This document shows, piece by piece, positions 55,457 through 64,000 of a stretch of 64,000 nucleotides of DNA. The DNA is taken from positions 248,001 through 312,000 of the forward strand of contig JADKAJ010000004.1 of NCBI GenBank assembly GCA_016719165.1, read 5' to 3'. Both the position numbers and the translations under genes were made by a program. The DNA comes from Chitinophagaceae bacterium (GTDB lineage Bacteria > Bacteroidota > Bacteroidia > Chitinophagales > Chitinophagaceae). The notes beneath the pieces are model-generated. The model saw only the letters and a list, made by a program, of their open reading frames with translations, did not search any database and had not been told where the DNA came from. Each line of letters begins with the position of its first letter. Positions within the stretch are counted from its first letter, which is position 1.

Positions 55457-57055
55457 ATGAGATATAAAATACCTGTCTTTATAATTTTCTTTTTTTCATT
55501 GGTGCTCACACATGCACAGAATGTTGGCATAGGTACCGAACGGCCGCTCAGCAAGCTGCAGGTAGATGGTAGCTTTAGTGCAAGATCTTTATATTCCTTC
55601 AGCAGTAGCTCACCCACTGCAGGGCAAACGTACAGTATGATTAATGGAAACACTGTACAAATCCCGGACACCGACAGTGTAGCCCGCCTCTACGATCACG
55701 GTGGTATGGCAGGGAACTACTTACCCAACCTTACCGGAAATACGCTTATAAATTTAAATGGCACTATTGACAGCTACATGGAAGCAGTGATTGAATCAGT
55801 AAACCTTGGTACCGGCGACTCCCTCATTATATATGATAATAGTTATGCTTCGCCTGGTGAGGTATTGCTGGCAGTAGGCAATGGTTATACGGCAACCAAT
55901 CTCAGCCTGACTTTCTCCTCTAATGTTGGATACTGCTCATTCAAAAGCAATGCTGATGCTTCCGTAGGATCAGGTTTTTCCATCTTATTTACCCGGAAAT
56001 TCCCTAAGCTCACTTTTCTTGATATTGCAAACATTACTCAAAAAGCCATGACCTATAGTCCCAATTTGGCTGCATTCAGGGTAGGCAAAATTTCAAACGC
56101 CAGCATCGGATGGTATTCTGTAGCAATGGGTCGCAATAATACAGCATCTGGGCAGGTTGCTATTGCATTGGGAGATAGAACTGAAGCAACTAATGGAAGT
56201 GCCACTGCTATGGGGAGTCAAACAAAGGCATCAGGGCAATATGCCACCGCCATGGGATACCAAACACAGGCAACCGATGTATATTCGACTGCCATGGGCA
56301 GAGCATCATGGGCAACCGGCAGTGCAGCAACTGCTATGGGAGAACGTACAACGGCATCCGGTACAGCGGCTACATCAATGGGATATTATACAGTCGCATC
56401 AGGGGAATCTGCTACGGCCATAGGAGATGGTGCCCTTGCATCCGGTGTCACTGCAATGGCATCAGGATACTATACTGTTGCGTCGGGCAGGTATGCCACT
56501 GCAATGGGTGCAGAAACGCATGCAAATTCCTATGCGTCTTTAGCTATAGGAAGGTTCAATGATGCACCTGCATCAAGTGCCAACAGTTGGGTAAGTACAG
56601 ACCGAGCATTTGTAATTGGCGACGGCACTTCCGATGCAGCCCGTTCAAGTGCTTTCATTATTTACAAAAACGGCAATGGCTGGATGCAGGGTGCACTCAG
56701 CCAGTCAAGTGATGCAAGACTCAAAAAGAACATTCATAAACTAGACCAGGCGCTGGACAAAATCAACCGCCTTAACGGCTACAACTATTACTGGAAAGAC
56801 GAAGGAAATATACCCGGCCTTCAAAGCGGGCTGCTGGCACAGGAAGTACAGCAAGAGATGCCCGAACTGGTCACTACCAACACAGAAGGTGAATTAGCGG
56901 TGAACTATAATGGCATGGTACCTTACCTGCTTGAAGCCATTAAAACGCAGCAGCAACAGATACAAACACAGCAAGAACAAATAAGCCTCTTGAAAAAAGA
57001 TGTTGAACAACTAAAGCAAACTAAAAAGAAAAGTCGGAAAAAAGTTTATCGTTGA
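55457..57055 (+). CDS. YadA-head-repeat adhesin-like protein with S74 intramolecular chaperone domain
   Basis: 532-aa secreted protein. Signal peptide (MRYKIPVFIIFFFSLVLTHA), then QNVGIGTERPLSKLQVDGSF as in its neighbours. Residues about 215-365 are a series of 14-residue YadA head repeats of the type ATAMGSQTKASGQY, about ten units. The C-terminal SDARLKKNIHKLDQALDKIN and LLAQEVQQEMPELV form a peptidase S74 chaperone that in phage tailspikes helps trimerisation and then cuts itself off. A coiled coil and lysine-rich tail end it (KKKSRKKVYR). Expected to form a trimeric surface fibre. Single-gene unit preceded by the shared element. Confidence 0.88.
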   Translation: MRYKIPVFIIFFFSLVLTHAQNVGIGTERPLSKLQVDGSFSARSLYSFSSSSPTAGQTYSMINGNTVQIPDTDSVARLYDHGGMAGNYLPNLTGNTLINLNGTIDSYMEAVIESVNLGTGDSLIIYDNSYASPGEVLLAVGNGYTATNLSLTFSSNVGYCSFKSNADASVGSGFSILFTRKFPKLTFLDIANITQKAMTYSPNLAAFRVGKISNASIGWYSVAMGRNNTASGQVAIALGDRTEATNGSATAMGSQTKASGQYATAMGYQTQATDVYSTAMGRASWATGSAATAMGERTTASGTAATSMGYYTVASGESATAIGDGALASGVTAMASGYYTVASGRYATAMGAETHANSYASLAIGRFNDAPASSANSWVSTDRAFVIGDGTSDAARSSAFIIYKNGNGWMQGALSQSSDARLKKNIHKLDQALDKINRLNGYNYYWKDEGNIPGLQSGLLAQEVQQEMPELVTTNTEGELAVNYNGMVPYLLEAIKTQQQQIQTQQEQISLLKKDVEQLKQTKKKSRKKVYR

Positions 57056-57105
57056 AAGCTGCAGCGGTAAGGTCCCGCCTCAAATTTGTTAAGTATTATT
57101 TTTCC

Positions 57106-57125
57106 ATCACACCATTGCGGTATTG
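57106..57125 (+). promoter_or_regulatory. Shared upstream element, copy C
   Basis: ATCACACCATTGCGGTATTG, 50 bp before the ATG at 57176. Flanks do not resemble copies A and B, so the match is not due to duplication of the whole segment. Confidence 0.6.
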
Positions 57126-57175
57126 TTATTTATGGTTACAGCAATGAATTTTACATCTATTCAAAAACGATAATT

Positions 57176-58117
57176 ATGAAAAGGCTGATTTTGTTTTCCT
57201 TTCTTTTGTTTTCAACTGTTTTACTATATGCACAAAATGTAGCTATTAATAATGACGGGAGTCAGCCGCATGCCAGCGCAGCGCTGGATATTAAAGCAAC
57301 AGATAAAGGACTGCTGTTGCCGAGGGTGGCAAACCCGGCCGGTGCGGTGAGTAATGCTGCGGAAGGATTGCTGCTGTATAATACTACTACACAACAACCC
57401 AATTTTTTTAATGGAACAAATTGGCAGGGAATGGGCGGGGCATTAAGTGCCAGGTTTCCCAGGGCCATAGCTTTCCGGGGCGATGTAAATTCCGCTAATA
57501 GCCAGACCAATGCTACGTGGACAGTACCTGCAAACATCACCCAGGTGTGGGTGGAAATGTGGGCAGCCGGCGATGCTGGCCAAATATTATCTAGTGCTGT
57601 TGCATCAGATATGTCTGACCCAGCAGGTGGGGATGCCGGGGATTATGCCTCGTTGCTGCTGGATGTTACCCCCGGGCAGGAGCTTTCACTTAATGTTGGA
57701 AATGGTGGTAATCAGAATCGTTTCCAGGGCGGTAATACCCGTGTGGTAAATAATGCCGTTACTTATGAAGTAACCCAAAATTACACCAGCATCATTGTCA
57801 ACAATTCAACATTTACACAGGTGCCGGGTTTGCTGCTGCATGTAAGTGGAGAAGCGGGTGAAAAGACCGCTCATACTTTTATGCAATCTTCTTCTACCTT
57901 ATACCGCAGGGTTTTGCAAACCGGTAGGGGAGGGAGTTCCTATCCGAATCAGAAAGGCGGAGCAGGAGTAAATCTTCATTTCTACGGCACAGGAGAACTG
58001 ATCCCCAGCATAGCAAATAAGCCCGGAGGAAATGGCGCCAGCCCCGGTGCCGGAGGTGGGGGTGGTTTAATACTAAGAAGTCTCGGTGGCAGCGGATTGG
58101 TCATTGTTCATTGGTAG
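57176..58117 (+). CDS. Secreted protein with glycine-rich C-terminal domain
   Basis: 313-aa protein. Start at ATG 57176 (MKRLILFSFLLFSTVLLYAQ, signal peptide); the in-frame ATG at 57086 is rejected because it crosses the shared element and has no leader character. N-terminal ALDIKATDKGLLLPRVANPA and NTTTQQPNFFNGTNWQGMGG are a common start of Bacteroidota fibre-like surface proteins. The rest (WTVPANITQVWVEMWAAGDA, then a Gly-rich tail with GAGGGGGLILRSLGGSG) is a glycine-rich fold seen in tail- or shell-like proteins. Function unknown. Confidence 0.7.
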   Translation: MKRLILFSFLLFSTVLLYAQNVAINNDGSQPHASAALDIKATDKGLLLPRVANPAGAVSNAAEGLLLYNTTTQQPNFFNGTNWQGMGGALSARFPRAIAFRGDVNSANSQTNATWTVPANITQVWVEMWAAGDAGQILSSAVASDMSDPAGGDAGDYASLLLDVTPGQELSLNVGNGGNQNRFQGGNTRVVNNAVTYEVTQNYTSIIVNNSTFTQVPGLLLHVSGEAGEKTAHTFMQSSSTLYRRVLQTGRGGSSYPNQKGGAGVNLHFYGTGELIPSIANKPGGNGASPGAGGGGGLILRSLGGSGLVIVHW

Positions 58118-58300
58118 GGTTTTGAATGTTGAAGTTTTTCAGGATAAGAGATTAGATAAATAAAAATGAGAATCACTGTCAGGGTTTTAAATCCATGCGG
58201 TGGTAAATTATTTCCGATAATAGCAGAGCCTCTTTATGTTTTGGCCGGATTCACCATCCAAGGTTACGCAACAATGTTTTATGGGAGCTAGCCCTGGAGC

Positions 58301-58320
58301 ATCACATCATTAGGGTATTG
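58301..58320 (+). promoter_or_regulatory. Shared upstream element, copy D
   Basis: ATCACATCATTAGGGTATTG, 56-62 bp before the possible starts at 58377 and 58383. Flanks differ from the other copies. Confidence 0.6.
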
Positions 58321-58382
58321 CAATTACATATAAGTTCTTTATTTTTATCAAGATCAATCATCAGAAATTATAAACTATGTAT

Positions 58383-59495
58383 ATGAAAAAGATCCTCTTG
58401 CTGCTGCTGGTAATACTGTCTGCCACCATTTGTACCATTGCACAAAATGTAGGTATCGGTACCCCGGCTCCGGAATCAAAACTACATGTGGTGGACACGT
58501 TTAATATAGCCGACGGTAGCAGCGGCGCCTTTATCAATGTGCATAATGCCACACTTATGGCTCCCACCGGTACACTCAGCGGTATACGCTTTCGCCTGGA
58601 TGGGGTGAATGCAGGTGCCAATGCCCGCTATAAAGGTGGAATATTTTTTGAGAAAACTGGAAGTTTTGGGGTAGGCAAACTTCACTTTTTGACGAATAGT
58701 CTTGGAAATAATAATAGTATCACTACAGCCGATGCCCGTATGACCATTGCCGCTGATGGAAAAGTGGGGATAGGTAACAGTAGTCCTTCTTTAGCACAGC
58801 TGGAAATAAATGGTCCTTCTAATTCTGCTTTACTTACAGTTCGTAATGGGGTTGATCTGCCGGGCATCAGTCAGTCTGTTCCTTCAAATGCATTTCCCAC
58901 ACTAGGGTTTAATTTATATTATAACAATTCCTATCGTTTTTTAGGCAACGGTTATGGAGCTAATATTCAGTATAATCCTAACCTCGGAGTACTTTCCTTC
59001 AGTAGTTCTCAAACTAAGGGTATCCCGGGTGAAACAAGTCTTTTTAATAGTGGCTCTCTCTTCTTAGACAGTAGCGGAAATGTGGGTGTCGGTACTTCTG
59101 TACCCAAAGCCAAATTCCATGTAACAACGGGAATGGTGATTGGTACCAGCAGTACCACACCAGCCACCGGTTATATTTTATCCGTAAATGGAAAGATCAT
59201 GTCTGAAGAAGTGAGAGTGCAAATGGATGCCAACTGGCCGGATTATGTATTTGATAATAAATACAAATTGAAACCTTTAAAGGAAGTTGAACAATTCATT
59301 GCTGCTAAAAAACATTTACCCGGCATACCTTCTGCCAAACAAGTGGCAGAAGAAGGCCTTCACCTGGGAGACATGCAGAAAAGAATAATGGAAAAAGTTG
59401 AAGAGCTCACTCTCTATGTGATCCAGCTGAACAAAGAGAACCAGCAGTTGAAGCAGGAAGTAGAAACACTGCGTAAAATAGTAGAGAATAAATAA
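58383..59495 (+). CDS. Secreted fibre-like protein with C-terminal coiled coil, paralogue of the 52764 gene
   Basis: 370-aa protein (ATG at 58377 would add two residues). Signal peptide MKKILLLLLVILSATICTIA, then QNVGIGTPAPESKLHVVDTF. Two further KLHV/KFHV-type beta repeats are visible. The C-terminal block SVNGKIMSEEVRVQMDANWP, then YVFDNKYKLKPLKEVEQFIA and a coiled coil (ELTLYVIQLNKENQQLKQEV), parallels the end of the protein at 52764. Co-transcribed with the BNR protein, which starts 26 bp later. Confidence 0.8.
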   Translation: MKKILLLLLVILSATICTIAQNVGIGTPAPESKLHVVDTFNIADGSSGAFINVHNATLMAPTGTLSGIRFRLDGVNAGANARYKGGIFFEKTGSFGVGKLHFLTNSLGNNNSITTADARMTIAADGKVGIGNSSPSLAQLEINGPSNSALLTVRNGVDLPGISQSVPSNAFPTLGFNLYYNNSYRFLGNGYGANIQYNPNLGVLSFSSSQTKGIPGETSLFNSGSLFLDSSGNVGVGTSVPKAKFHVTTGMVIGTSSTTPATGYILSVNGKIMSEEVRVQMDANWPDYVFDNKYKLKPLKEVEQFIAAKKHLPGIPSAKQVAEEGLHLGDMQKRIMEKVEELTLYVIQLNKENQQLKQEVETLRKIVENK

Positions 59496-59521
59496 CGCTT
59501 CTTCTTCATAAAAAAAGCAAG

Positions 59522-62356
59522 ATGAAAAAAATTTGCATACTATTCCTGTTACTGGCAGGGCTACAGGCTACGGGGCAGGTAAAAATTCCGGCAGAAGTGG
59601 CACAACGACTCCAGGGGAATAAAAAGTTTACTGATTATGCCCGTGAAATGATGCAGTATGTGACCAGTAACCAATCTCGTTTTCCGGCGGGCTCAAAGGA
59701 GAGAACTTATTTTGAGAAACAGGAAAAAGCCCTGGCTCGTCATCTTTGGTATCTCGAAGGCAGACAAGAGGCGAATGGTGATATTGCTGAATATACCAGA
59801 AAAACATTCAGTGCTGTTCAACAATATGAGGCAAACAGGGCAGCGCAGCGCATTGAAGCTACAGCATATGGCAGTTGGAGTCTTGTAGGGCCTACCAATG
59901 TTTCCACCAGTACTGCGAATTTACATACCGGCATTGGCCGGGTAGACCGTATTGCTTTTCATCCGACAGACCCCAATATCATTTTCGCCGGCACTCCCGC
60001 CGGGGGAGTCTTTAAAAGTAATACCGGGGGTAACAGTTGGTTTAACTTAAATTCATTTATGCCCTCTCTCGGCGTTTCCGGATTAGTGGTAAGCTGGGCT
60101 GATGCCAATGATATTTATGTATTGACAGGGGATGGGGATAGTAATGCTGGTGATAATTGGTTCGTACAGGGATTTGATTATATCCGTCCTTCTATTGGGG
60201 TATTGAAATCTACCGATGGCGGAGCGACCTGGCAACGTACCGGTGATCTTGGGTTGACTGGTTTCTATGTGGGCTACAAGCTGGTGCAAAGCCCCACTAA
60301 TGCAAATGTATTAATTGCTGCAACCAGCCAGGGGTTATTCCGGACTGCTAATGGTGGCAATACCTGGACATTGGTTTCTCCAAACAGCAACCGGTATTAT
60401 GATATAGAATGGAAACCGGGCAGTAGTACAACAGTGTATGCATGTACGGGAGGTGTCTTTTACATATCAACGGATGGAGGAGTCACATTTGAAAACAGTA
60501 ATGCAAATTTTGATTTTTCATTATATGGGCAGCGTACAGCAATCGCTGTTACACCCGCAAATGCTAATTATGTATATGTATTTGCAAATAATGGTGGGGC
60601 TAATGTAGGCGTTTTCAGAAGTACGAATAGCGGTACGAGTTTTACAAGAAGAAGCAATTCCAGCACTATTACGGTAGACTCTGCCCCCTATATGCACAAT
60701 ATTGCTGTGGCTTCAGATAATGTGAATATTGTTATTACAGGTGAATTAGAAATATACCGTAGTACCGATGGAGCTTCTACTTTTTCACTCTCTAATCAAC
60801 GGGGTGATGCCACTCAAACAGACTATGCACATGATGATATACATGAGCTGGCATATAATCCACTGGATCATTCACTTTATGTAGGTTCGGATGGTGGTGT
60901 TTATAAAAGCACCGATGACGGAGTAACTTATGTGGCCAAGTACACAGGAATGAGCAATACACAGTATTATCATTTTGATGTGTCTGATACAGATGAGAAT
61001 TATATTTTTGGCGGGGCGCAGGATAATGGAGGGCACTACCGCAACGGAGCTACCGCTACTTTCCAGCATACAATCAAGGGCGATGGTTATGATGTGCGTT
61101 TTTACAATGGCTCTACCAGCCAGGTTTATTTATCGGTCAATAAAAAATTATTCCGTTCCAATGCTACTTTGACAGACTGGACTGAAATGCCCGGCATGAC
61201 GCAAGACTGGTATAAAACAGTTGCCATGTCCTATTCCAGTAATAATATTGTTTTTACGAGCAGCGACCCCGTCTATCGTACCACTAATTCAGGAGCTGGC
61301 TGGACTAATATAGGAGCCAATGGACGATGGGCAATGGTAACCTGCCCAAGTAACAGCAACCGGGTTTATGCTGCTGGTGGAGATAGTTGGAATGATGGTG
61401 GTACGCAAGCCGGAAAGAAACTATTCCGCAGTGATGACCAGGGAGACACCTGGGTAGAGCTCCAGGAAAATACTGGTTTTCCGGAAACTATCACCAAGAT
61501 CACCGGTATCGGTGTTGATCCGGGTAATTCACTTCGGTTATGGGTTACCATGGGTGGCTTTACCGATGGTGAAAAGGTTTATTACAGCAATAACGGGGGC
61601 GATACCTGGGTCAATTTATCAGGTACGATACCTAATGTACCCGTCAATTGTATTACGATTGATGCAAACCTGGATGCCTATATCGGTACGGATGCAGGTG
61701 TTTTTTTCAAAGGTGCACTAATGCCCGACTGGCAGCCGTTTTACAATTTTTTGCCACGGGTACCCGTCACTGAATTGCACATAAGAAATGGCAGGATCTA
61801 TGCATCTACTTTTGGCCGTGGTATCTGGAGGTCAGATACACATGGGGATTGCCCGCCATCCATTAATTTTGTTGGTAGCCTGCAGGGAGTAAAATTTTAT
61901 GAAGCACTTGTTATTAATAGCGACAATACATTGATTGGTGGAGCAGGCACAGAAATTTTCCTCCGGGCACAGGATTATGTGTCATTGACAGAAGGCTTTC
62001 TTGCCAATGCCAGTACCGGTGAAAGCTTCCGGGCATGGATAGGTAATTGCGCTTCCGGCGGAATACCGACAATGCGTAACAGCGATATATCCGGTTGGCA
62101 GGCTGCCCGTTCTAACAGCAACAGGTTAGCAAAAAAAGAAGAAGGAGATGAAATTACTTATTCGCTGGATATGCCTTTTGACGGGAAGGCCAGTCTTTTT
62201 TTAATGGATGCGGATGCCAAACCCAAAGAAGTACTGTTGCTGAACCGTATGCTGAAGAAAGGTATAAACGCAGTGTCCTTATCAAAAACAGAACGACAAC
62301 CTGGGACAAGGATGGTACTCTTTATAGACGGTCAGTTGGAAGGCGTTATTGAATAA
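59522..62356 (+). CDS. BNR/sortilin-like repeat protein with 3-coathanger stack domain
   Basis: 944-aa exported protein. Signal peptide (MKKICILFLLLAGLQATGQV), a helical linker to about residue 115, then many BNR (Asp-box) repeats of the kind STDGGATWQRTG, TANGGNTWTLVS, NSGAGWTNIG, SDDQGDTWVEL and NNGGDTWVNLS. These form one or two beta-propellers as in VPS10/sortilin and xyloglucanase-like proteins. Residues about 780-845 (GAGTEIFLRAQDYVSLTEGF) form a 3-coathanger stack. No catalytic motif is evident, so a binding role is likely. Last gene of the operon with the 58383 gene. Confidence 0.85.
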   Translation: MKKICILFLLLAGLQATGQVKIPAEVAQRLQGNKKFTDYAREMMQYVTSNQSRFPAGSKERTYFEKQEKALARHLWYLEGRQEANGDIAEYTRKTFSAVQQYEANRAAQRIEATAYGSWSLVGPTNVSTSTANLHTGIGRVDRIAFHPTDPNIIFAGTPAGGVFKSNTGGNSWFNLNSFMPSLGVSGLVVSWADANDIYVLTGDGDSNAGDNWFVQGFDYIRPSIGVLKSTDGGATWQRTGDLGLTGFYVGYKLVQSPTNANVLIAATSQGLFRTANGGNTWTLVSPNSNRYYDIEWKPGSSTTVYACTGGVFYISTDGGVTFENSNANFDFSLYGQRTAIAVTPANANYVYVFANNGGANVGVFRSTNSGTSFTRRSNSSTITVDSAPYMHNIAVASDNVNIVITGELEIYRSTDGASTFSLSNQRGDATQTDYAHDDIHELAYNPLDHSLYVGSDGGVYKSTDDGVTYVAKYTGMSNTQYYHFDVSDTDENYIFGGAQDNGGHYRNGATATFQHTIKGDGYDVRFYNGSTSQVYLSVNKKLFRSNATLTDWTEMPGMTQDWYKTVAMSYSSNNIVFTSSDPVYRTTNSGAGWTNIGANGRWAMVTCPSNSNRVYAAGGDSWNDGGTQAGKKLFRSDDQGDTWVELQENTGFPETITKITGIGVDPGNSLRLWVTMGGFTDGEKVYYSNNGGDTWVNLSGTIPNVPVNCITIDANLDAYIGTDAGVFFKGALMPDWQPFYNFLPRVPVTELHIRNGRIYASTFGRGIWRSDTHGDCPPSINFVGSLQGVKFYEALVINSDNTLIGGAGTEIFLRAQDYVSLTEGFLANASTGESFRAWIGNCASGGIPTMRNSDISGWQAARSNSNRLAKKEEGDEITYSLDMPFDGKASLFLMDADAKPKEVLLLNRMLKKGINAVSLSKTERQPGTRMVLFIDGQLEGVIE

Positions 62357-62538
62357 ATGAGATAGATGAATGGAATATTATCAGCGAACTAATCGTAACA
62401 ACGACCTTCAATTATTTAAAGAAACGGGATATTGAAATCGTTGGATTACCTAAGGGATAATAGCGTATGGGTTTAATTTTATATTAATGAATTGAAAGAG
62501 TTGCCGGCTCAATTCACAAGAAGTAAAATCAGGATATT

Positions 62539-63294
62539 TTAAGATTTCGGTTTATTCATTAATTCTTTCATTACCTCTTCTTTCTTGCGGCGGGATACAA
62601 CTATATTACTGCCATCTGTCAGCCATAGCAAACCTTCTTTGTCTAAATGCCTGACAAATGTTTTATTGACAAGGTGTGATTTATGCGCTCTCAGGAAACC
62701 GTATTCACCAAGTATCTCTTCATATTCTTTGATGGTTTTTGATACCAGCAATGGTCTTCTGTCAGGGAAAAAGAAACGGGTATAATTGTTTTCACCTTCG
62801 CAACGGATAATAGCAGCAGGCTCAAAAAAGAAAACACCTTCCATAGTGCTCAGGGCCAGTTTAAAGGAGGAGGCATCTTTTTGCTGCAGATTATTGATGA
62901 GATTTGTTACCAGCTTTTCCTGTTGCGGGGGATATTCTTTTTTTACGATGTGACGGTTTACAGCATTTTGCAGGTCTACAATGTCTACCGGCTTTAATAA
63001 ATAATCCAGTGCACTGAAGCGGATAGCTTTTATGGCATATTTATCATAGGCTGTAGTAAAGATGACGTCAAAATCCCAATGACCGATCCGGTTCAGCAGG
63101 TCAAAGCCATTCATATGGGGCATCTCAATATCGAGCATCAATAAAGTAGGTTTGAAAACAGGAATCGTTTCCAGGGCTTCTTCCGGTGAAGCACAGGTTT
63201 TGATTTCCTTGTTACCAGCAATATATTTTTCTATCAGCATTTGCAGGATATTCCTGGCAGACGGTTCATCATCTACAATCAGAATTCGTATCAT
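62539..63294 (-). CDS. LytTR-type response regulator
   Basis: 251-aa regulator. Receiver domain with VDDEPSARN (8-16), phosphoacceptor Asp55 in LMLDIEMPHMNGF, and the Lys in DYLLKPVD. The C-terminal LytTR DNA-binding domain includes IIRCEGENNYTRFFFPDRRP and FLRAHKSHLVNKTFVRHLD. It overlaps the kinase gene by 4 bp (ATGA), forming a LytS/LytT-like pair. Targets unknown; no LytTR site was looked for outside the window. Confidence 0.95.
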   Translation of the reverse strand: MIRILIVDDEPSARNILQMLIEKYIAGNKEIKTCASPEEALETIPVFKPTLLMLDIEMPHMNGFDLLNRIGHWDFDVIFTTAYDKYAIKAIRFSALDYLLKPVDIVDLQNAVNRHIVKKEYPPQQEKLVTNLINNLQQKDASSFKLALSTMEGVFFFEPAAIIRCEGENNYTRFFFPDRRPLLVSKTIKEYEEILGEYGFLRAHKSHLVNKTFVRHLDKEGLLWLTDGSNIVVSRRKKEEVMKELMNKPKS

Positions 63295-64000
63295 GGGGTT
63301 GTAGTTTTTTTAGGTAAGGGTATATTTATTTCCACTTTTGTACCGGAATTGTTTCCTTCCCCGTCAAAGATGTCTTCTGTTTTTATTTCAGCACCTGTAA
63401 AACCTGTTTGTTGTAATGCCTCAATTCGTTGCAGTGCAAGCTGGGTTCCTTTTGAATCAAAATGATGGGCTCCCAGTTTCCGGGCTTTTATTTCAGCAGC
63501 TTTTATCCGGCCCACACCATTGTCTTCTACAAAACAACGTAACCGGTTATTCTCTTCTATAAATGAAACTGCCAGTTTTTTATCTCCTTCTTTATGCATC
63601 AGCCCATGCCAGATGGCATTTTCAATAAACGGTTGCAACAGCAGCGAAGGGAATAATACAGTGTCGGCGTCTATTTTTTCATCCACCCGGATAGTATAAT
63701 GAAAGGACTGCTTAAACCGGAGTGATTCCAGTTCTAAGTAAAGCTGGTTCATTTCAATTTCATTTCTCAGGGGGATCAGGTTCTTCTCCGAATTATTCAA
63801 TACCAGCCGGAGTAATTTGGAAAATTTTGACAGGTATTGGTAAGCAGCTGTATAGTTTTCTGTGATGATCAGTTCCTGTATCGCATTCAGGCTGTTAAAT
63901 ATAAAATGAGGGTTCATCTGAGCCCGGATGGCTTTGGCTTCCAGCTCTGCCATCTGTTGCCGGATCGCTGCTTTGGTTTTAAAACTTCGCATCCGTAATT
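63291..64000 (-). CDS. LytS/YehU-type sensor histidine kinase (N-terminus outside the window)
   Basis: At least 235 residues are visible and the frame is open to the right edge, so the sensor part is missing. The His_kinase domain has IRAQMNPHFIFNSLNAIQEL with the phospho-His, and the HATPase domain has LLLQPFIENAIWHGL and CFVEDNGVGR, ending GTKVEINIPLP. The ATG at 63990-63992 is probably internal, as these kinases usually have TM segments before this domain. Partner of the LytTR regulator. Confidence 0.93.
   Translation of the reverse strand, partial: LRMRSFKTKAAIRQQMAELEAKAIRAQMNPHFIFNSLNAIQELIITENYTAAYQYLSKFSKLLRLVLNNSEKNLIPLRNEIEMNQLYLELESLRFKQSFHYTIRVDEKIDADTVLFPSLLLQPFIENAIWHGLMHKEGDKKLAVSFIEENNRLRCFVEDNGVGRIKAAEIKARKLGAHHFDSKGTQLALQRIEALQQTGFTGAEIKTEDIFDGEGNNSGTKVEINIPLPKKTTTP

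Overview
The window looks like a chromosomal segment of a Bacteroidota bacterium, most plausibly Chitinophagaceae. Evidence: a nusG / rplKAJL-rpoBC ribosomal-RNA polymerase block, Bacteroidetes-type promoters (TTTG-N19-TAnnTTTG, best case upstream of rplK at 11535-11565), a type IX secretion C-terminal domain, 3-coathanger-stack and S74/YadA-like surface proteins, and a Reg_prop/Y_Y_Y sensor kinase. The assignment rests on gene content and motifs only.

Layout. 1-220: C-terminal KOW part of nusG. 221-11391: an accessory island splitting nusG from rplK. It holds an S-4TM membrane effector, a Cmr (type III-B) operon (cmr1-like, cas10/cmr2 without HD but with GGDD, cmr3 with a frameshift, cmr4, cmr5, cmr6), cas6, a leader, a 25-repeat CRISPR array, a frameshifted spondin-domain lipoprotein, and a second 123-bp copy of the nusG 3' end. 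11392-23466: rplK, rplA, rplJ, rplL, an inverted HhH protein, rpoB, rpoC. 23490-42837: housekeeping genes (OmpH-like chaperone, heptose-7-phosphate kinase family, isoaspartyl peptidase, ispD, M1 peptidase, sugar-phosphate transferase, Gfo/Idh oxidoreductase, L,D-transpeptidase-like, tRNA-Asp, accA, dapA, esterase, rnz, STAS, clpC, cmk). 43084-47895: a frameshifted T9SS cargo protein, a decayed K+ channel, FKBP isomerase, thioesterase, and a DnaQ/GIY-YIG protein. 48435-62356: a sensor kinase and NarL-type regulator followed by four transcription units of secreted fibre-like, M23, YadA/S74 and BNR proteins. 62539-64000: a LytTR regulator and sensor kinase, the latter cut by the window edge.

How it works together. 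The CRISPR island has interference genes and crRNA processing (cas6) but no cas1/cas2, no CARF-domain protein and no ring nuclease in view. With an HD-less Cas10 that keeps its cyclase motif, and a four-TM effector of the family otherwise known from CBASS as its first gene, the simplest model is RNA-triggered nucleotide signalling that opens or disrupts the inner membrane. The duplicated nusG end marks the island boundary and suggests acquisition by recombination of a segment carrying its own nusG 3' end.

The second noteworthy system is the surface-protein cluster. A 20-bp element, ATCACAYCATYRSGGTATTG-like, lies 50-62 bp upstream of each of four transcription units of secreted proteins, next to a two-component system whose regulator gene (with this element) has been partly duplicated. 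This looks like a small local regulon.

Three genes (cmr3, the spondin protein, the T9SS protein) are each broken by a single-base indel at or near a homopolymer run. Sequencing error should be excluded before any of them is called a true pseudogene.
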